From Rubrobacter sp. (GTDB lineage: Bacteria; Actinomycetota; Rubrobacteria; Rubrobacterales; Rubrobacteraceae), in contig JACCWD010000119.1 in NCBI GenBank assembly GCA_013697825.1, positions 1 to 51,807 of the forward strand: a stretch of 51,807 nucleotides of DNA. Direction: 5' to 3'. The notes under the pieces were generated by a model. It saw nothing but the letters and a program-made list of their open reading frames with translations, made no database searches and was not told where the DNA came from. The position numbers and the translations under genes are program-made. Positions 32,855-40,944 of this stretch are shown in pieces (position 1 is the stretch's first letter; each line of letters starts with the position of its first letter).

Positions 32855-33307
32855 TCAACCCATACCCTCTTTCGTCTTCTCGATGAGTCGCACGCCCCCG
32901 ATCTCCATCCCCTTGTCCACCGCTTTGCACATGTCGTAAATGGTGAGCGCGGCGACGCTCACCGCCGTCAAAGCCTCCATCTCCACCCCCGTTCGATCAC
33001 TCGCACGAGCGACGGCGACGATGGATATACCGTCCTCCTCGACCTCGAAGTCCACGTCCACGGAGGTCATGTTTATGCCGTGGCAAAGAGGTATGAGTTC
33101 GGGGGTCTTCTTCGCGGCCATCACACCCGCGATGCGGGCGGTGTTCAGAGCGTCGCCCTTTGGGAGGGCTTTGCCTTTCAAAAGCTCCACCGTCTCTCCG
33201 TTCATCGAAATGCGCCCGCCCGCCTTCGCGGTTCGCCGGATGATGTCCTTCTCGCCCACGTCCACCATGCGGGCGGAGCCTTCTTTGTCCATGTGAGAAA
33301 AGTTCAT
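32855..33307 (-). CDS. moaC: Cyclic pyranopterin monophosphate synthase
   Basis: 150 residues. 'MVDVGEKDIIRRTAKAGGRI', 'IPLCHGINMTSVDVDFEV' (CHP/CHG active loop) and 'VEMEALTAVSVAALTIYDMCKAVDKGMEI' are the standard MoaC blocks. It makes cPMP for molybdenum cofactor. It lies between the siroheme gene and the tRNA-Sec, which suits a cell with Sec-containing molybdo-enzymes such as formate dehydrogenase (inference). The start is preceded by the GTCGCTCC repeat module. Confidence 0.93.
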   Translation of the reverse strand: MNFSHMDKEGSARMVDVGEKDIIRRTAKAGGRISMNGETVELLKGKALPKGDALNTARIAGVMAAKKTPELIPLCHGINMTSVDVDFEVEEDGISIVAVARASDRTGVEMEALTAVSVAALTIYDMCKAVDKGMEIGGVRLIEKTKEGMG

Positions 33308-33313
33308 GGTCGC

Positions 33314-33480
33314 TCCCTTCGGTCGCTCCGGTTTCAGGCTTCAGGCATCAGGTTTCAGGTCTGGCGACGGCCCACCGACGCCCATACGCGCCGCGACCTC
33401 CACCACGCAACTCCGTACACCACGCCCCGCAATCTCCTTCACGTGCGCCAACCACCGCTTTTACCTGATGCCTGATGCCT
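33314..33480. repeat. Four-heptamer array (TTTCAGG family) with distant inverted copy
   Basis: After a GTCGCTCC...GTCGCTCCGG module, four heptamers run 33332-33359: TTTCAGG, CTTCAGG, CATCAGG, TTTCAGG. The reverse-complement words CCTGATG/CCTGATGCC lie at 33465-33480; GGCATCAGGT (33344-33353) pairs with ACCTGATGCC (33463-33472). Between moaC and tRNA-Sec; no gene in between. Confidence 0.7.
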
Positions 33481-33487
33481 CCAAAAG

Positions 33488-33577
33488 CGGAATGCGGGGG
33501 AATCGAACCGCCACGGACGCGACCGCGCCCGCAAACCGGTTTTGAAGACCGGCCGGGCCACCAGGCCCACGCATTCC
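33488..33577 (-). tRNA. selC: tRNA-Sec (anticodon UCA)
   Basis: Minus strand from 33577: acceptor strand GGAATGCG, a six-pair D stem with 4-nt loop (GGGCC-TGGT-GGCCC core), anticodon stem CCGGT/ACCGG around CTTCAAA (anticodon TCA), an 8-bp variable arm (GCGGGCGC/GCGTCCGT) and T-loop TTCGATT. The 3' acceptor is CGCATTCC plus discriminator G. CCA is not encoded. Only four bases separate the T-loop from the 8-bp acceptor strand, and one C-C mismatch falls in the T stem, so the acceptor/T helix looks like 12 rather than 13 pairs. Lies with selA and selB. Confidence 0.93.
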
Positions 33578-33628
33578 ATGCTGGACGGGGATTGTAATAT
33601 AAGGAATGGGGAGGCCGCTCGAAATACT

Positions 33629-33760
33629 GGGAGTCGGGAGGCCGCATCGCTCCGCTCGCTTCGCCCGGATACCTCCGCATCCCCGCCCGACGGACTCTCA
33701 CCGCACTCGAATGGAGGTTTTGGAGGCTCGGGTTCCGACTTCGAGTATTTCCCGACTCCC
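33629..33760. repeat. 11-bp inverted repeat GGGAGTCGGGA between selB and tRNA-Sec
   Basis: GGGAGTCGGGA (33629-33639) and TCCCGACTCCC (33750-33760) flank ~110 nt without a gene. Related words occur near 11617, 11757 and 30790. Confidence 0.6.
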
Positions 33761-33791
33761 GAAGGATCGTGGAGCCGAATGCGAAGCGGCC

Positions 33792-35648
33792 TCACCGATG
33801 CCGTCGGGTGAGTACCCGTATGTCTCCGGTTCGGACGGTCACGCCCTCTTTGTCGGCGTACTCGAGCCACGCTTGCGCGAACTTGCGGCTTGTTTTCAGG
33901 CGATCGCGGAGTCCGCCGAGGGAGATCTCCCCCTCCTTACGGCATATGGTTTTTATTTCTTCGAGGACTTCGTCGGCGGCGTCCTTCGCGGCAAAGAGCT
34001 TGTCTCCGATGGCGGCGGCCTCGCCGTTCTTGAGGAGGAGCCGGACGGCGGGCGACGACTCCATCGCGGGTGGCTCGTGGCCCGCTTCGCGGAGTTTTTG
34101 GAGGACGGCCTCCGCTTCGGCGACGAGTTCCGGGGGGGCTTCGCCCGCGCCCGCGAGGACGATGCCCGAGTCGGTGAGCGATGCTTTCTCTTCGGGCATT
34201 TCGTTCATGAGCGCGTCGGCGAGGCGCAGCGAAAGGCCGGTGGCGACACGCGCCTCGGCGATGGTGAGGCCAGGATTTTCGGGGCGGGCTTTCGCCCGTT
34301 TTTCGAGGGCGGAGAGGAGACGTTGCTCGGCGGCCTTCGTTTCCTTCGCCAGCGCGTGGAAACCTCCGACCTTCGTGATTTCCGGCATGCCGATAGTCGC
34401 GGACTCCACATCCTCCGGTCGGACGGAGAGGAGGAGAGAGAGTTCTTCGGTGGTCATGCCGTCTTCGGGGGAGCGCGACAATGCCATCGGGGCGATCTTC
34501 GCCACGTCACCCGATTCGAGGGCTTCGAGCCACATCGGGTCGGGGCGGCGTTCGGACGGGATAGGGTCGAGGACGGTTCCTCCGCCAACGGTTATTTGCG
34601 GCGCGAGGGAGCGGACGACGAACCGATCCCCCGCCACGATGACGAGCGGCTCGTCGAGCCGGAGCCGCGTGAGGGCGTTTCCTCCGGGAGGCAATTCGTC
34701 GAGGTCGCGGAGGCGCACTCGGGCGTTCACGTCGCGGGTTCCGTGGTGGAGCCGGACGAGGACGCCGTGGCGGAGTGGCTTCGCCGTTTCGAGGAGGCGG
34801 AGCCGCGCGTCGAGCATCCGGGTCTCTGGAACCGGGCGAGAAAGAAGAACGTCTCCGGCGGAGATTTCATCGGCTTCGATCCCCGCGAGATCGAACGCCG
34901 TCCTCGCCCCGGCATGCGCGACCTCCGCCGGATGGCCGTGGTTTTGTATCCCCCGAACACGAGGCCGACGACCGGAAGTCGTGTAGAGGAAGTCCCCGAC
35001 GCGGATCTCCCCGCTCCACAAAGTACCCGTCACGACGACCCCGATGCCCTTCAAAACGAACGCCCGATCCACCGGAAGCCTCGCCAGCCGACCATCCCCC
35101 GCGCCACCGTCATGGACGTTCCCTCCGGCAAGCCCGTCGAGGGCGGCGAGAAGGTGGTCCACGCCTTCGCCCGTGACGCCGCTCACGGGGAATACCTCGG
35201 CCTTCGTCCCGGTCGCTTCGAGGAGTTCCTCGATGTCGAGGGCGGCGAGTTCGATCATTTCCTCGTCCACCATGTCCGTCTTCGTGAGGGCGACGACGCC
35301 GCGTTCGATGCCGAGGACGCGAAGCACGTCGAGGTGTTCGCGGGTTTGTGGCATCACCCCGTCGTCGGCGGCCACGACGAGCATGAACGCATCCACCCCC
35401 GTCGCCCCCGCGACCATGTTCTTCACGAAGCGCTCGTGGCCGGGAACGTCCACGAGGCTCGCCCGCCTCCCGCCCGGAAGCGTGAGCTCCGCGTACCCCG
35501 CCACGATGGAGATGCCCCGGCGATGCTCCTCTTCGAGGCGGTCGGTGTCGGTTCCCGTCATGTACCGGACGAGCGTCGTCTTCCCGTGATCCACATGCCC
35601 CGCCGTCCCGATGGTGAGGGAGATGGGACGTTCGTCACCCACGAACAT
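33792..35648 (-). CDS. selB: Selenocysteine-specific elongation factor
   Basis: 618-residue GTPase. G1 'GTAGHVDHGKTTLVR' (14-28), 'DVPGHERFVKNMVAG' (G3) and 'ALTKTDMVDEE' (G4) are followed by EF-Tu-like beta domains. The C-terminal ~250 residues are winged-helix repeats ('LGGLRDRLKTSRKFAQAWLEYADKEGVTVRTGDIRVL') that bind the SECIS hairpin. It delivers Sec-tRNA to UGA. ATG 35648 overlaps the end of selA by 14 nt. Confidence 0.94.
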   Translation of the reverse strand: MFVGDERPISLTIGTAGHVDHGKTTLVRYMTGTDTDRLEEEHRRGISIVAGYAELTLPGGRRASLVDVPGHERFVKNMVAGATGVDAFMLVVAADDGVMPQTREHLDVLRVLGIERGVVALTKTDMVDEEMIELAALDIEELLEATGTKAEVFPVSGVTGEGVDHLLAALDGLAGGNVHDGGAGDGRLARLPVDRAFVLKGIGVVVTGTLWSGEIRVGDFLYTTSGRRPRVRGIQNHGHPAEVAHAGARTAFDLAGIEADEISAGDVLLSRPVPETRMLDARLRLLETAKPLRHGVLVRLHHGTRDVNARVRLRDLDELPPGGNALTRLRLDEPLVIVAGDRFVVRSLAPQITVGGGTVLDPIPSERRPDPMWLEALESGDVAKIAPMALSRSPEDGMTTEELSLLLSVRPEDVESATIGMPEITKVGGFHALAKETKAAEQRLLSALEKRAKARPENPGLTIAEARVATGLSLRLADALMNEMPEEKASLTDSGIVLAGAGEAPPELVAEAEAVLQKLREAGHEPPAMESSPAVRLLLKNGEAAAIGDKLFAAKDAADEVLEEIKTICRKEGEISLGGLRDRLKTSRKFAQAWLEYADKEGVTVRTGDIRVLTRRHR

Positions 35649-36993
35649 TCCTCACGGCCTCGATGATCCTCTTTTCATCCCCGTCGAGAAGCGTCCTCGC
35701 GTCGAGGAGGAGGCTTTCCCCGTAAACTCGCCCGACGACCGGAACTTCGGCCTCGCGGAGCCTCGCAGCGAGGCCGTCGGCGTCGGTACCCCGGATGCGT
35801 ACGGCGAACGACGGAATTTCGTACACCGGGAGCGTACCGCCCCCGCTCCTCGCCACCGACGGGACCGCGTCCACCGAAAGCTCGGGGGATACCGCCTCGA
35901 TCTTCCGGGCGAGGTTCCATGCCCGCGCCTCGACTTCTTCCGCCGGAGCGTGGAGCATCCGAAGCGTCGGAAGTTCGTCGGTCGCCGTCCCGTTCACGTA
36001 CGAGTCGAGGGTGGCTTCGAGGGCGGCGAGGCAAAGTTTGTCGGCGCGGAGGGCGCGGGTGAGGGGGAGTTTCCGCATCGCGGATATGAGGCGCGAGGAG
36101 CCGACGGCGATCCCGGCCTGCGGCCCGCCGAGGAGCTTGTCGCCGGAAAAGACGACGAGTTCCGCCCCGCTCCGAAGCACGTCGCGCACCTTCGGCTCGT
36201 CGCTTATGGGGAGGAAAGCCCCGCTCCCGACGTCCGCGATGACGGGGACGGAGAGCGATGACAATTCGTCCACCCCGGCGGACTCGGTGAATCCTTGAAT
36301 CTCGAAGTTCGATGGGTGAACCCACAAAATAGCGCGGGTGTTCTCGTTTATGGCTCGTTCGTAGTCCGAGAGGCGCGTCCGGTTCGTGGTTCCGACTTCG
36401 CGGAGTTTCGCGCCGGAGACTTCGAGGACTTCGGGGATCCGGAATCCGCCCCCGATCTCGATGAGCTGCCCCCGCGAAACGATGACCTCGGGAGGAGCTT
36501 CCGAGATATCCGCCCCATCCATGACGGCGGCGAGGGCGAGGAGGGTCGCCCCGGCGCAATTATTGACGACGAGCGCGTCCTCGGAGCCGGTGAGTTCCTT
36601 GAGGAGCGGCACGGAGTGGTCGTAACGCGAGCCACGCTTTCCGGCGGCGAGGTCGTATTCGAGGTTCGAGTATCCGCTCGCGGCCTCGACAACGGCCTCG
36701 ATGGCTTTCTCCGAAAGAACCGAACGCCCGAGGTTCGTGTGGAGCGCGACGCCCGTGGCGTTCGCGACCCGACGAAGGCCGCGTTCGGAGAGGAGCTTCG
36801 AGGCGGCGAACACGACCGCCTCCTCCGAGATGTCCGGGTCGCCGCCGGAGAGGATTTCGCGCCTCATGTTTTCGAGGGCGGTTCGGACGGCGGCGGTGGC
36901 GGCTCCGGCTCCGTGGCGTTCGGCGAGGGGCGCGGCGGCTTCGTGGCGCATCGCCGCGTCCACGGCGGGGAGGCTTCTCGGAGAGGGGTTCAT
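35635..36993 (-). CDS. selA: L-seryl-tRNA(Sec) selenium transferase
   Basis: 452-residue PLP enzyme converting Ser-tRNA(Sec) to Sec-tRNA(Sec). 'RVANATGVALHTNLGRS', 'YSNLEYDLAAGKRGSRY', 'VNNCAGATLLAL' and 'HPSNFEIQGF' are typical, with the PLP lysine in 'VFSGDKLLGGPQAGIAVG'. ATG 36993 fits the family N-terminus, although no ribosome site precedes it; the frame stays open to 37140. selD is not in the window. Confidence 0.93.
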   Translation of the reverse strand: MNPSPRSLPAVDAAMRHEAAAPLAERHGAGAATAAVRTALENMRREILSGGDPDISEEAVVFAASKLLSERGLRRVANATGVALHTNLGRSVLSEKAIEAVVEAASGYSNLEYDLAAGKRGSRYDHSVPLLKELTGSEDALVVNNCAGATLLALAAVMDGADISEAPPEVIVSRGQLIEIGGGFRIPEVLEVSGAKLREVGTTNRTRLSDYERAINENTRAILWVHPSNFEIQGFTESAGVDELSSLSVPVIADVGSGAFLPISDEPKVRDVLRSGAELVVFSGDKLLGGPQAGIAVGSSRLISAMRKLPLTRALRADKLCLAALEATLDSYVNGTATDELPTLRMLHAPAEEVEARAWNLARKIEAVSPELSVDAVPSVARSGGGTLPVYEIPSFAVRIRGTDADGLAARLREAEVPVVGRVYGESLLLDARTLLDGDEKRIIEAVRNVRG

Positions 36994-37256
36994 GGGTACC
37001 GGGCCGCCGTTTCGATACGGGTGCGTCGGCCCGCGAAAGCCTCCGGACGAAACACCGACCGACGGGATGGCTTTCGCGCATCCCGCGAGCATGCCGTTGT
37101 GCGAAGGTCGGTATCTTCCGCGTCGAGCATATCCCGGCAAGTATACATTTCCGGGGGCTTTGCCGAAGGCGCCTCCGGGGCCGCATCCGGGCTATGCTAA
37201 ACTGGAATTCGGTATGATTTCCACGGATGTTCGAGGCGAGGGCGGGAGGCATTTCG

Positions 37257-37550
37257 TTGGGTGAGGGGTCTGCGAAGTTCTTGATCGGGGCGGCGGTCGG
37301 CGCGGTCGGCGGCTTCGCCCTCGGCTCCGTGGCGGCGACCCCGACGGCCCGCTCCGCCGGAAGCGCCGTCGTCATGGCACTCGGTAACTCCGCCCGGTTC
37401 ATTGCGAAAACCACGGTTCGCGCCGCCGACGAACTCGGCTCCGTCGTCGAATCCGGCTATACGAAGGTGCGCGGTCGGGAGGCGTACCTCGAACACGAAA
37501 TAAGCCAGCTTCGAGACAAAATCTCCGACCTCGAAAAGCGGATGGACTGA
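37257..37550 (+). CDS. Small membrane/coiled-coil protein of unknown function
   Basis: 97 residues: an N-terminal Gly/Ala hydrophobic segment ('FLIGAAVGAVGGFALGSVAA'), then an amphipathic region and a C-terminal coiled coil ('EAYLEHEISQLRDKISDLEKRMD'). The arrangement resembles YtxH-like small membrane proteins, but no firm family. TTG 37257 is chosen because GGGAGG lies 7 nt upstream; ATG 37227 lacks a ribosome site. The upstream gap 36994-37256 contains a CGGGATG/CATCCCG hairpin and no gene. Confidence 0.6.
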   Translation: MGEGSAKFLIGAAVGAVGGFALGSVAATPTARSAGSAVVMALGNSARFIAKTTVRAADELGSVVESGYTKVRGREAYLEHEISQLRDKISDLEKRMD

Positions 37551-37571
37551 GCGGATTGCGGAGCAATCCGC
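37551..37571 (+). terminator. Stop-coupled hairpin
   Basis: GCGGATTGC (37551-37559), loop GGA and GCAATCCGC (37563-37571) start immediately after the TGA at 37548-37550. No U-tract; followed directly by a heptamer array. Confidence 0.6.
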
Positions 37572-37574
37572 AGC

Positions 37575-37602
37575 TTTTAGCCGTTAGCTTTTAGCCGTCA
37601 GC
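37575..37602. repeat. Four-heptamer array (TTTTAGC family)
   Basis: Exactly four consecutive heptamers: TTTTAGC, CGTTAGC, TTTTAGC, CGTCAGC, directly after the stop-coupled hairpin. Confidence 0.8.
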
Positions 37603-37646
37603 CAAAAGCATGATGTCGGCGTTCCCCTTTGCGAAAGGAACCTTCC

Positions 37647-38216
37647 ATCCACATCCTCCTCGAAACCGAACGGCTCGTTCTTCGCCGCTTTACCGAAGAC
37701 GACGCGGATAATATCTTCGACCTCGACTCCGATCCGGAGGTCATGCGGTTTCTCACGGGGGGCGAGGCGACTCCCCGGAGTGTGATCGAGGCCGATATCG
37801 TGCCGGACTTCCTCCGGTGGCACGAGCGTTACGAGGGTTTCGGATATTTCGCCGCCATCGAAAAGGCATCCGGGGGTTTCCTCGGATGGCTCCTTTTTCG
37901 TCCGTGCAAATGCGGCTCTCCTGACAACATCGAACTCGGATACCGGCTTCGGAAATCGGCGTGGGGAAAAGGATACGCGACCGAAGGCTCACGCGCCCTC
38001 ATACACAAAGGCTTCACCGAACTCGGAGTGCGGAGGATATTCGCCGAGACGATGGAGGTGAACCTCGCCTCGCGGCGGGTGATGGAAAAAGCGGGTCTTT
38101 CATACGTTCGGACGTTTCACCCAAAATGGGAGCATCCCATCGAGGGCGCGGAGCACGGGGAAGTCGAATACGCGCTTCACAAAGAAGAATGGGAAAAGCT
38201 GAAAGCCAACGGCTAA
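37647..38216 (+). CDS. GNAT acetyltransferase (RimJ/RimL-like), possible AUC start
   Basis: 'ETERLVLRRFTEDDADNIFDLDSDPEVMRFLTGG' opens a RimJ/RimL-type N-acetyltransferase. 'NIELGYRLRKSAWGKGYATEGSRALIHKGF' holds the acetyl-CoA pyrophosphate loop (RKSAWGKGYA, an R/QxxGxG/A variant), and 'FAETMEVNLASRRVMEKAGLSYV' is the C-terminal signature. AAAGGAA ends 6 nt before ATC 37647, exactly where homologues begin; the alternative TTG 37629 would put the ribosome site inside the gene. The substrate could be a ribosomal protein or small amine. Confidence 0.85.
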   Translation: MHILLETERLVLRRFTEDDADNIFDLDSDPEVMRFLTGGEATPRSVIEADIVPDFLRWHERYEGFGYFAAIEKASGGFLGWLLFRPCKCGSPDNIELGYRLRKSAWGKGYATEGSRALIHKGFTELGVRRIFAETMEVNLASRRVMEKAGLSYVRTFHPKWEHPIEGAEHGEVEYALHKEEWEKLKANG

Positions 38217-38251
38217 AAGCTAAAAGCCGCGGTTCGCTCCGAGATCCGCCC
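38196..38251. repeat. AGC-family repeats after the acetyltransferase
   Basis: Reverse-orientation words GCTAAAA, GCCAACG and GCTAAAAGC overlap the end of the acetyltransferase gene and run into a GC-rich hairpin-like module next to the convergent Uma2 stop. Confidence 0.5.
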
Positions 38252-38857
38252 TCAGCCGAGGATTTCCTCGACCTTCACGGAGAGGTTCGGCAAAGTTCGG
38301 CATGCGAGTTCATCGCCGCTTTTGACTCGTTCGGTGATGCGGTATTTTCCGTCTTCGGGTCGGGAGTATGCGAGGACTTCGCGGTTCGAGAGATCGACAA
38401 TCCAATACTCCGGGATACCGTACCGCGCATATAAAGGAACCTTCACATCGCGGTCGTGGGCGAGGGAAGTGTCCGCGACTTCGACGAGGAGGTATACGTC
38501 CTCTGGTTTCGGATGGTGTTCGGAATAAAAGTCCTCGCGGGGTTTGAGGAGTGCGATGTCGGGTTGCGGCTCGGAATGTCCGGCGAGGTGGACGGGGTTT
38601 TGCACGGCTACGATGGCGACATCCCTCACCTTCCCGGCGAATAAATTTAGCAAACGCGATACGTTTCCGGCGTGGTGCGTTCCGATCGGGTTCATTTCGA
38701 CGATTTCCCCCTCGATGAGTTCGACGCGGCTCGTTTCGTCGAAGATGCCGGCCTCGCCCATTTTCAAGAACTCGTCCGCGCTGAAACGGTACCTCACCTC
38801 GCGGAGATCGAGGTCGAGTTCCCGATTTTCCCTCCCGCGTGTTTTCGTCTCGGACAT
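38252..38857 (-). CDS. Uma2-family (DUF820) putative nuclease
   Basis: 201 residues: 'FSADEFLKMGEAGIFDETSRVELIEGEIVEMNPIG', 'QPDIALLKPREDFYSEHHPKPEDVYLLVEVADTSLAHDRDVKVPLYARYGIPEYWIVDL'. The Asp (QPDIAL), Glu (LLVEVADTS) and Lys (DVKVPLYA) form the PD-(D/E)XK-like active site of this very common family. Function in vivo is unknown; copies often travel with mobile DNA. ATG 38857 overlaps the frame of the upstream gene only slightly. Confidence 0.85.
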   Translation of the reverse strand: MSETKTRGRENRELDLDLREVRYRFSADEFLKMGEAGIFDETSRVELIEGEIVEMNPIGTHHAGNVSRLLNLFAGKVRDVAIVAVQNPVHLAGHSEPQPDIALLKPREDFYSEHHPKPEDVYLLVEVADTSLAHDRDVKVPLYARYGIPEYWIVDLSNREVLAYSRPEDGKYRITERVKSGDELACRTLPNLSVKVEEILG

Positions 38858-38867
38858 GGAGTGAATT

Positions 38868-39191
38868 TTACCTTTCCTCGCCAAAGAAGCGGCGCATCCA
38901 TCCGGGAAGCCCCGAGCCGGATTCCGTCGCCTTCCGGTAATCCGAGAGGTCGTCGGGATGCACCGGAGACCCGGCCTCCCCGAGCAAAGCGCGGGCGTCG
39001 GAGATGCGCGATTCGGGAGTGTTTCCGGAGAATGTCGCTTCGACGAGGAAGTTTCCGTTCCAGACTATGCGGTATACGCGAAGCCCGAGGAGTTCGAGGT
39101 TCGTGAAGCGGCGGTCGAGTTCGGCGGCGGAGTGGCGGGCGGCGCGCTCGTCAGTGAACTCGTATCCGATGGGATGGCTCGCCCGCTCCAT
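38868..39191 (-). CDS. Hypothetical protein downstream of the metalloprotease
   Basis: 107 residues with no recognised domain. 'YRIVWNGNFLVEATFSGNTPESRISDARALLGEAG' and a basic C-terminus 'GLPGWMRRFFGEER' are the main features. ATG 39191 lies immediately next to the stop of the metalloprotease gene, with GGAG ~10 nt upstream, so the two are likely co-translated. Confidence 0.6.
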   Translation of the reverse strand: MERASHPIGYEFTDERAARHSAAELDRRFTNLELLGLRVYRIVWNGNFLVEATFSGNTPESRISDARALLGEAGSPVHPDDLSDYRKATESGSGLPGWMRRFFGEER

Positions 39192-39192
39192 C

Positions 39193-40215
39193 TCACGCCG
39201 TCTCCAGCCGCATCATCCACAGTCCGGGGTCTCGCACCTCTTCGAGGCTCGGGAGATTTTCCGGCCTCTCCCACACGCGATTCAAACCGTCCATGCCTTG
39301 CCGCTTGACGACGGCGTCGGCGAAGCGTTCCCCGAGCCGATACTGTTCGAGCTTCATGTCCATGCCCGTTATGCGAAAGACGGCGGTTTCGAACGGCGGG
39401 CGGTGCGCCCGGCTGCGGGCCATCTTCGCGCTGAGATGCTCGTATCCGGGGACTATCTCACGCCCGACGTGGTGCATGACGAAGTCCGAATAGCCCTCGA
39501 TCACGCTCATCGCGGCTTGCATGCGGTCGAAGGACTCGCGTTGATCCTTCGTCATCATGAGTTCGAGGGAGCGTCCGCCCGTCTTCATGTTCTCCGAGAG
39601 ACGGCTGATAGTCTCGCGGACTCCGAGCTTCTCGGCGAGGGGGGCGATGAGGCTTTCAAGGAGGCTTCCGAGGTGGTCGCGAAGCCACGGGAAGCCCTCG
39701 AACTGGAGGGCGTGGGTCATTTCGTGAAGGACGATCCACAACCGAAGCCCGTCCACCGGCACCCCGATCCTCGCCGCCGCCGACACGATATTCCCGTCGA
39801 GGAAGAAGACTTTCCCCGGCTCGCCCGCCTTTTCCTTCGAGATGAGCGTCCCGGTGTCGTATTGCCCGAGAACCCGCGACGAGAGGAAGCCGAGGAGGAA
39901 CCCGACTTGCGCCGTCAAGGTCGCGCCTCCGACGGCGTATGTGAAGTCTCCGGCTCCCTCGGAGGCTCTTTTGAGGACGGGTTCCATGAGGTGTCCGAAG
40001 CCCTCGATGTTGAAATCTATCCACTCCGAGCGGTCGGCGACTTTTAGCTGGCGCCCGGCGGGCGGGCCTTTCGGGAGTTCGATCCCAGTGAATCGGGAAA
40101 GGGGGTCGAAGGTTTTTTGGACGGCTCCAGCGTAGTCGAAGTCTTGCGAGGGGGTTCTTTCGGAGCGGGCGGCGAAAGTTTTAGCGATGGTTCGTACGGC
40201 TCCCCATGAGATCAC
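39193..40215 (-). CDS. Zinc-dependent metalloprotease, DUF2342 family
   Basis: 340 residues with the zincin motif 'VLHEMTHALQFEGFPWLRDHL' (HExxH) and a downstream 'VIEGYSDFVMHHVG' Glu that should be the third ligand. This family (once annotated as coenzyme F420 biosynthesis associated) is largely actinobacterial, which supports the taxonomic guess. 'FLLGFLSSRVLGQYDTGTL' is another family signature. GTG 40215 has GGAG 7 nt upstream. It is divergent from the second tatA. Confidence 0.85.
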   Translation of the reverse strand: MISWGAVRTIAKTFAARSERTPSQDFDYAGAVQKTFDPLSRFTGIELPKGPPAGRQLKVADRSEWIDFNIEGFGHLMEPVLKRASEGAGDFTYAVGGATLTAQVGFLLGFLSSRVLGQYDTGTLISKEKAGEPGKVFFLDGNIVSAAARIGVPVDGLRLWIVLHEMTHALQFEGFPWLRDHLGSLLESLIAPLAEKLGVRETISRLSENMKTGGRSLELMMTKDQRESFDRMQAAMSVIEGYSDFVMHHVGREIVPGYEHLSAKMARSRAHRPPFETAVFRITGMDMKLEQYRLGERFADAVVKRQGMDGLNRVWERPENLPSLEEVRDPGLWMMRLETA

Positions 40216-40312
40216 GGCCCGGCTCCATTCATTGTGTCAAAGTGTTCCATATACGGTGAGTATATACGCGCCCGACGTTGTGAGGTCGAACCTCGCGGAG
40301 TATATTAAGCGC

Positions 40313-40711
40313 ATGCTTGGAGTCGGCGGAACCGAAATAGTTCTCATAGGATTGCTCTTCCTCCTTATTTTCGGGCCGAGCAAACTACCCCAAATGGCCC
40401 GCGACATAGGGAAGTTCGTCGGCGAAGCCCGACGCTCGATCGACGAGTTCAAACAAGAATTGACCGTCGAACCCGACCCGGACGAGAAACCCGCAAGAAG
40501 GCGTGAAAGCCGAAACGGCTCCAAATCCAAATCTAGCCTCAAAAACAAGAAGACCGACGCCGAAGAAGAACCCGAAGGCGAGTCCGGCGGAGAAGCCGCC
40601 TCGTCGAGCGAGGAAGAAGAGGAAGCTCCTCGAACCGCCTCGCGAACCGCTTCGACGCAAACGGGTGACTCCGGGGAGAAGACAGAGAAGCCCGAATTAC
40701 GGGATCTTTAG
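40313..40711 (+). CDS. tatA: Second TatA/TatB-like subunit
   Basis: 132 residues. 'MLGVGGTEIVLIGLLFLLIFGPSKLPQMARDIGKFVGEARRSIDEFKQEL' is a TatA/B N-terminus: one membrane helix, FGPSKLP hinge and amphipathic helix. The tail is long, with Lys/Arg then Glu/Ser tracts. The Pro in the hinge and the longer amphipathic helix leave TatB-like function possible. The frame is open upstream to 40187, but homology starts at ATG 40313, with GGAG 12 nt upstream. Confidence 0.85.
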   Translation: MLGVGGTEIVLIGLLFLLIFGPSKLPQMARDIGKFVGEARRSIDEFKQELTVEPDPDEKPARRRESRNGSKSKSSLKNKKTDAEEEPEGESGGEAASSSEEEEEAPRTASRTASTQTGDSGEKTEKPELRDL

Positions 40712-40944
40712 TCGCTCCCTTCGGTCGCTCCGGTTTTTGGTTCTTGGTTTTTGGTTCTTGGCTAAAAACTAAGAACTGACAGCGAGTTTCGTGAGGGATG
40801 ACCCTTCGGGGATCCGGGTTTCAGGCTTCAGGTTTCGGGCTTCAGGAAATACTTCCCGGACTGGTCGTGTCCGTCGAATGGAACCTCGCCAAAGCGGGGA
40901 TCAACCTTCATGAACCCCGCTGTGAGAACGACGAGCGAAGCGAG
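40712..40944. repeat. Two adjacent four-heptamer arrays with GTCGCTCC and UUCG-hairpin modules
   Basis: A direct repeat of GTCGCTCC (40711-40732 region) precedes four heptamers TTTTTGG, TTCTTGG, TTTTTGG, TTCTTGG (40734-40761). Then a CCCTTCGGGG hairpin (about 40802-40811) precedes TTTCAGG, CTTCAGG, TTTCGGG, CTTCAGG (40819-40846). No gene is seen to 40944. Confidence 0.75.

Noticed and set aside
33606-35666. 686-codon plus-strand frame opposite selB.
   Set aside because: Antisense shadow of GC-rich selB; Arg/Glu/His-rich with no domain.
40734-40846. CRISPR-like array.
   Set aside because: Units are 7 nt, contiguous and without spacers; no cas genes.
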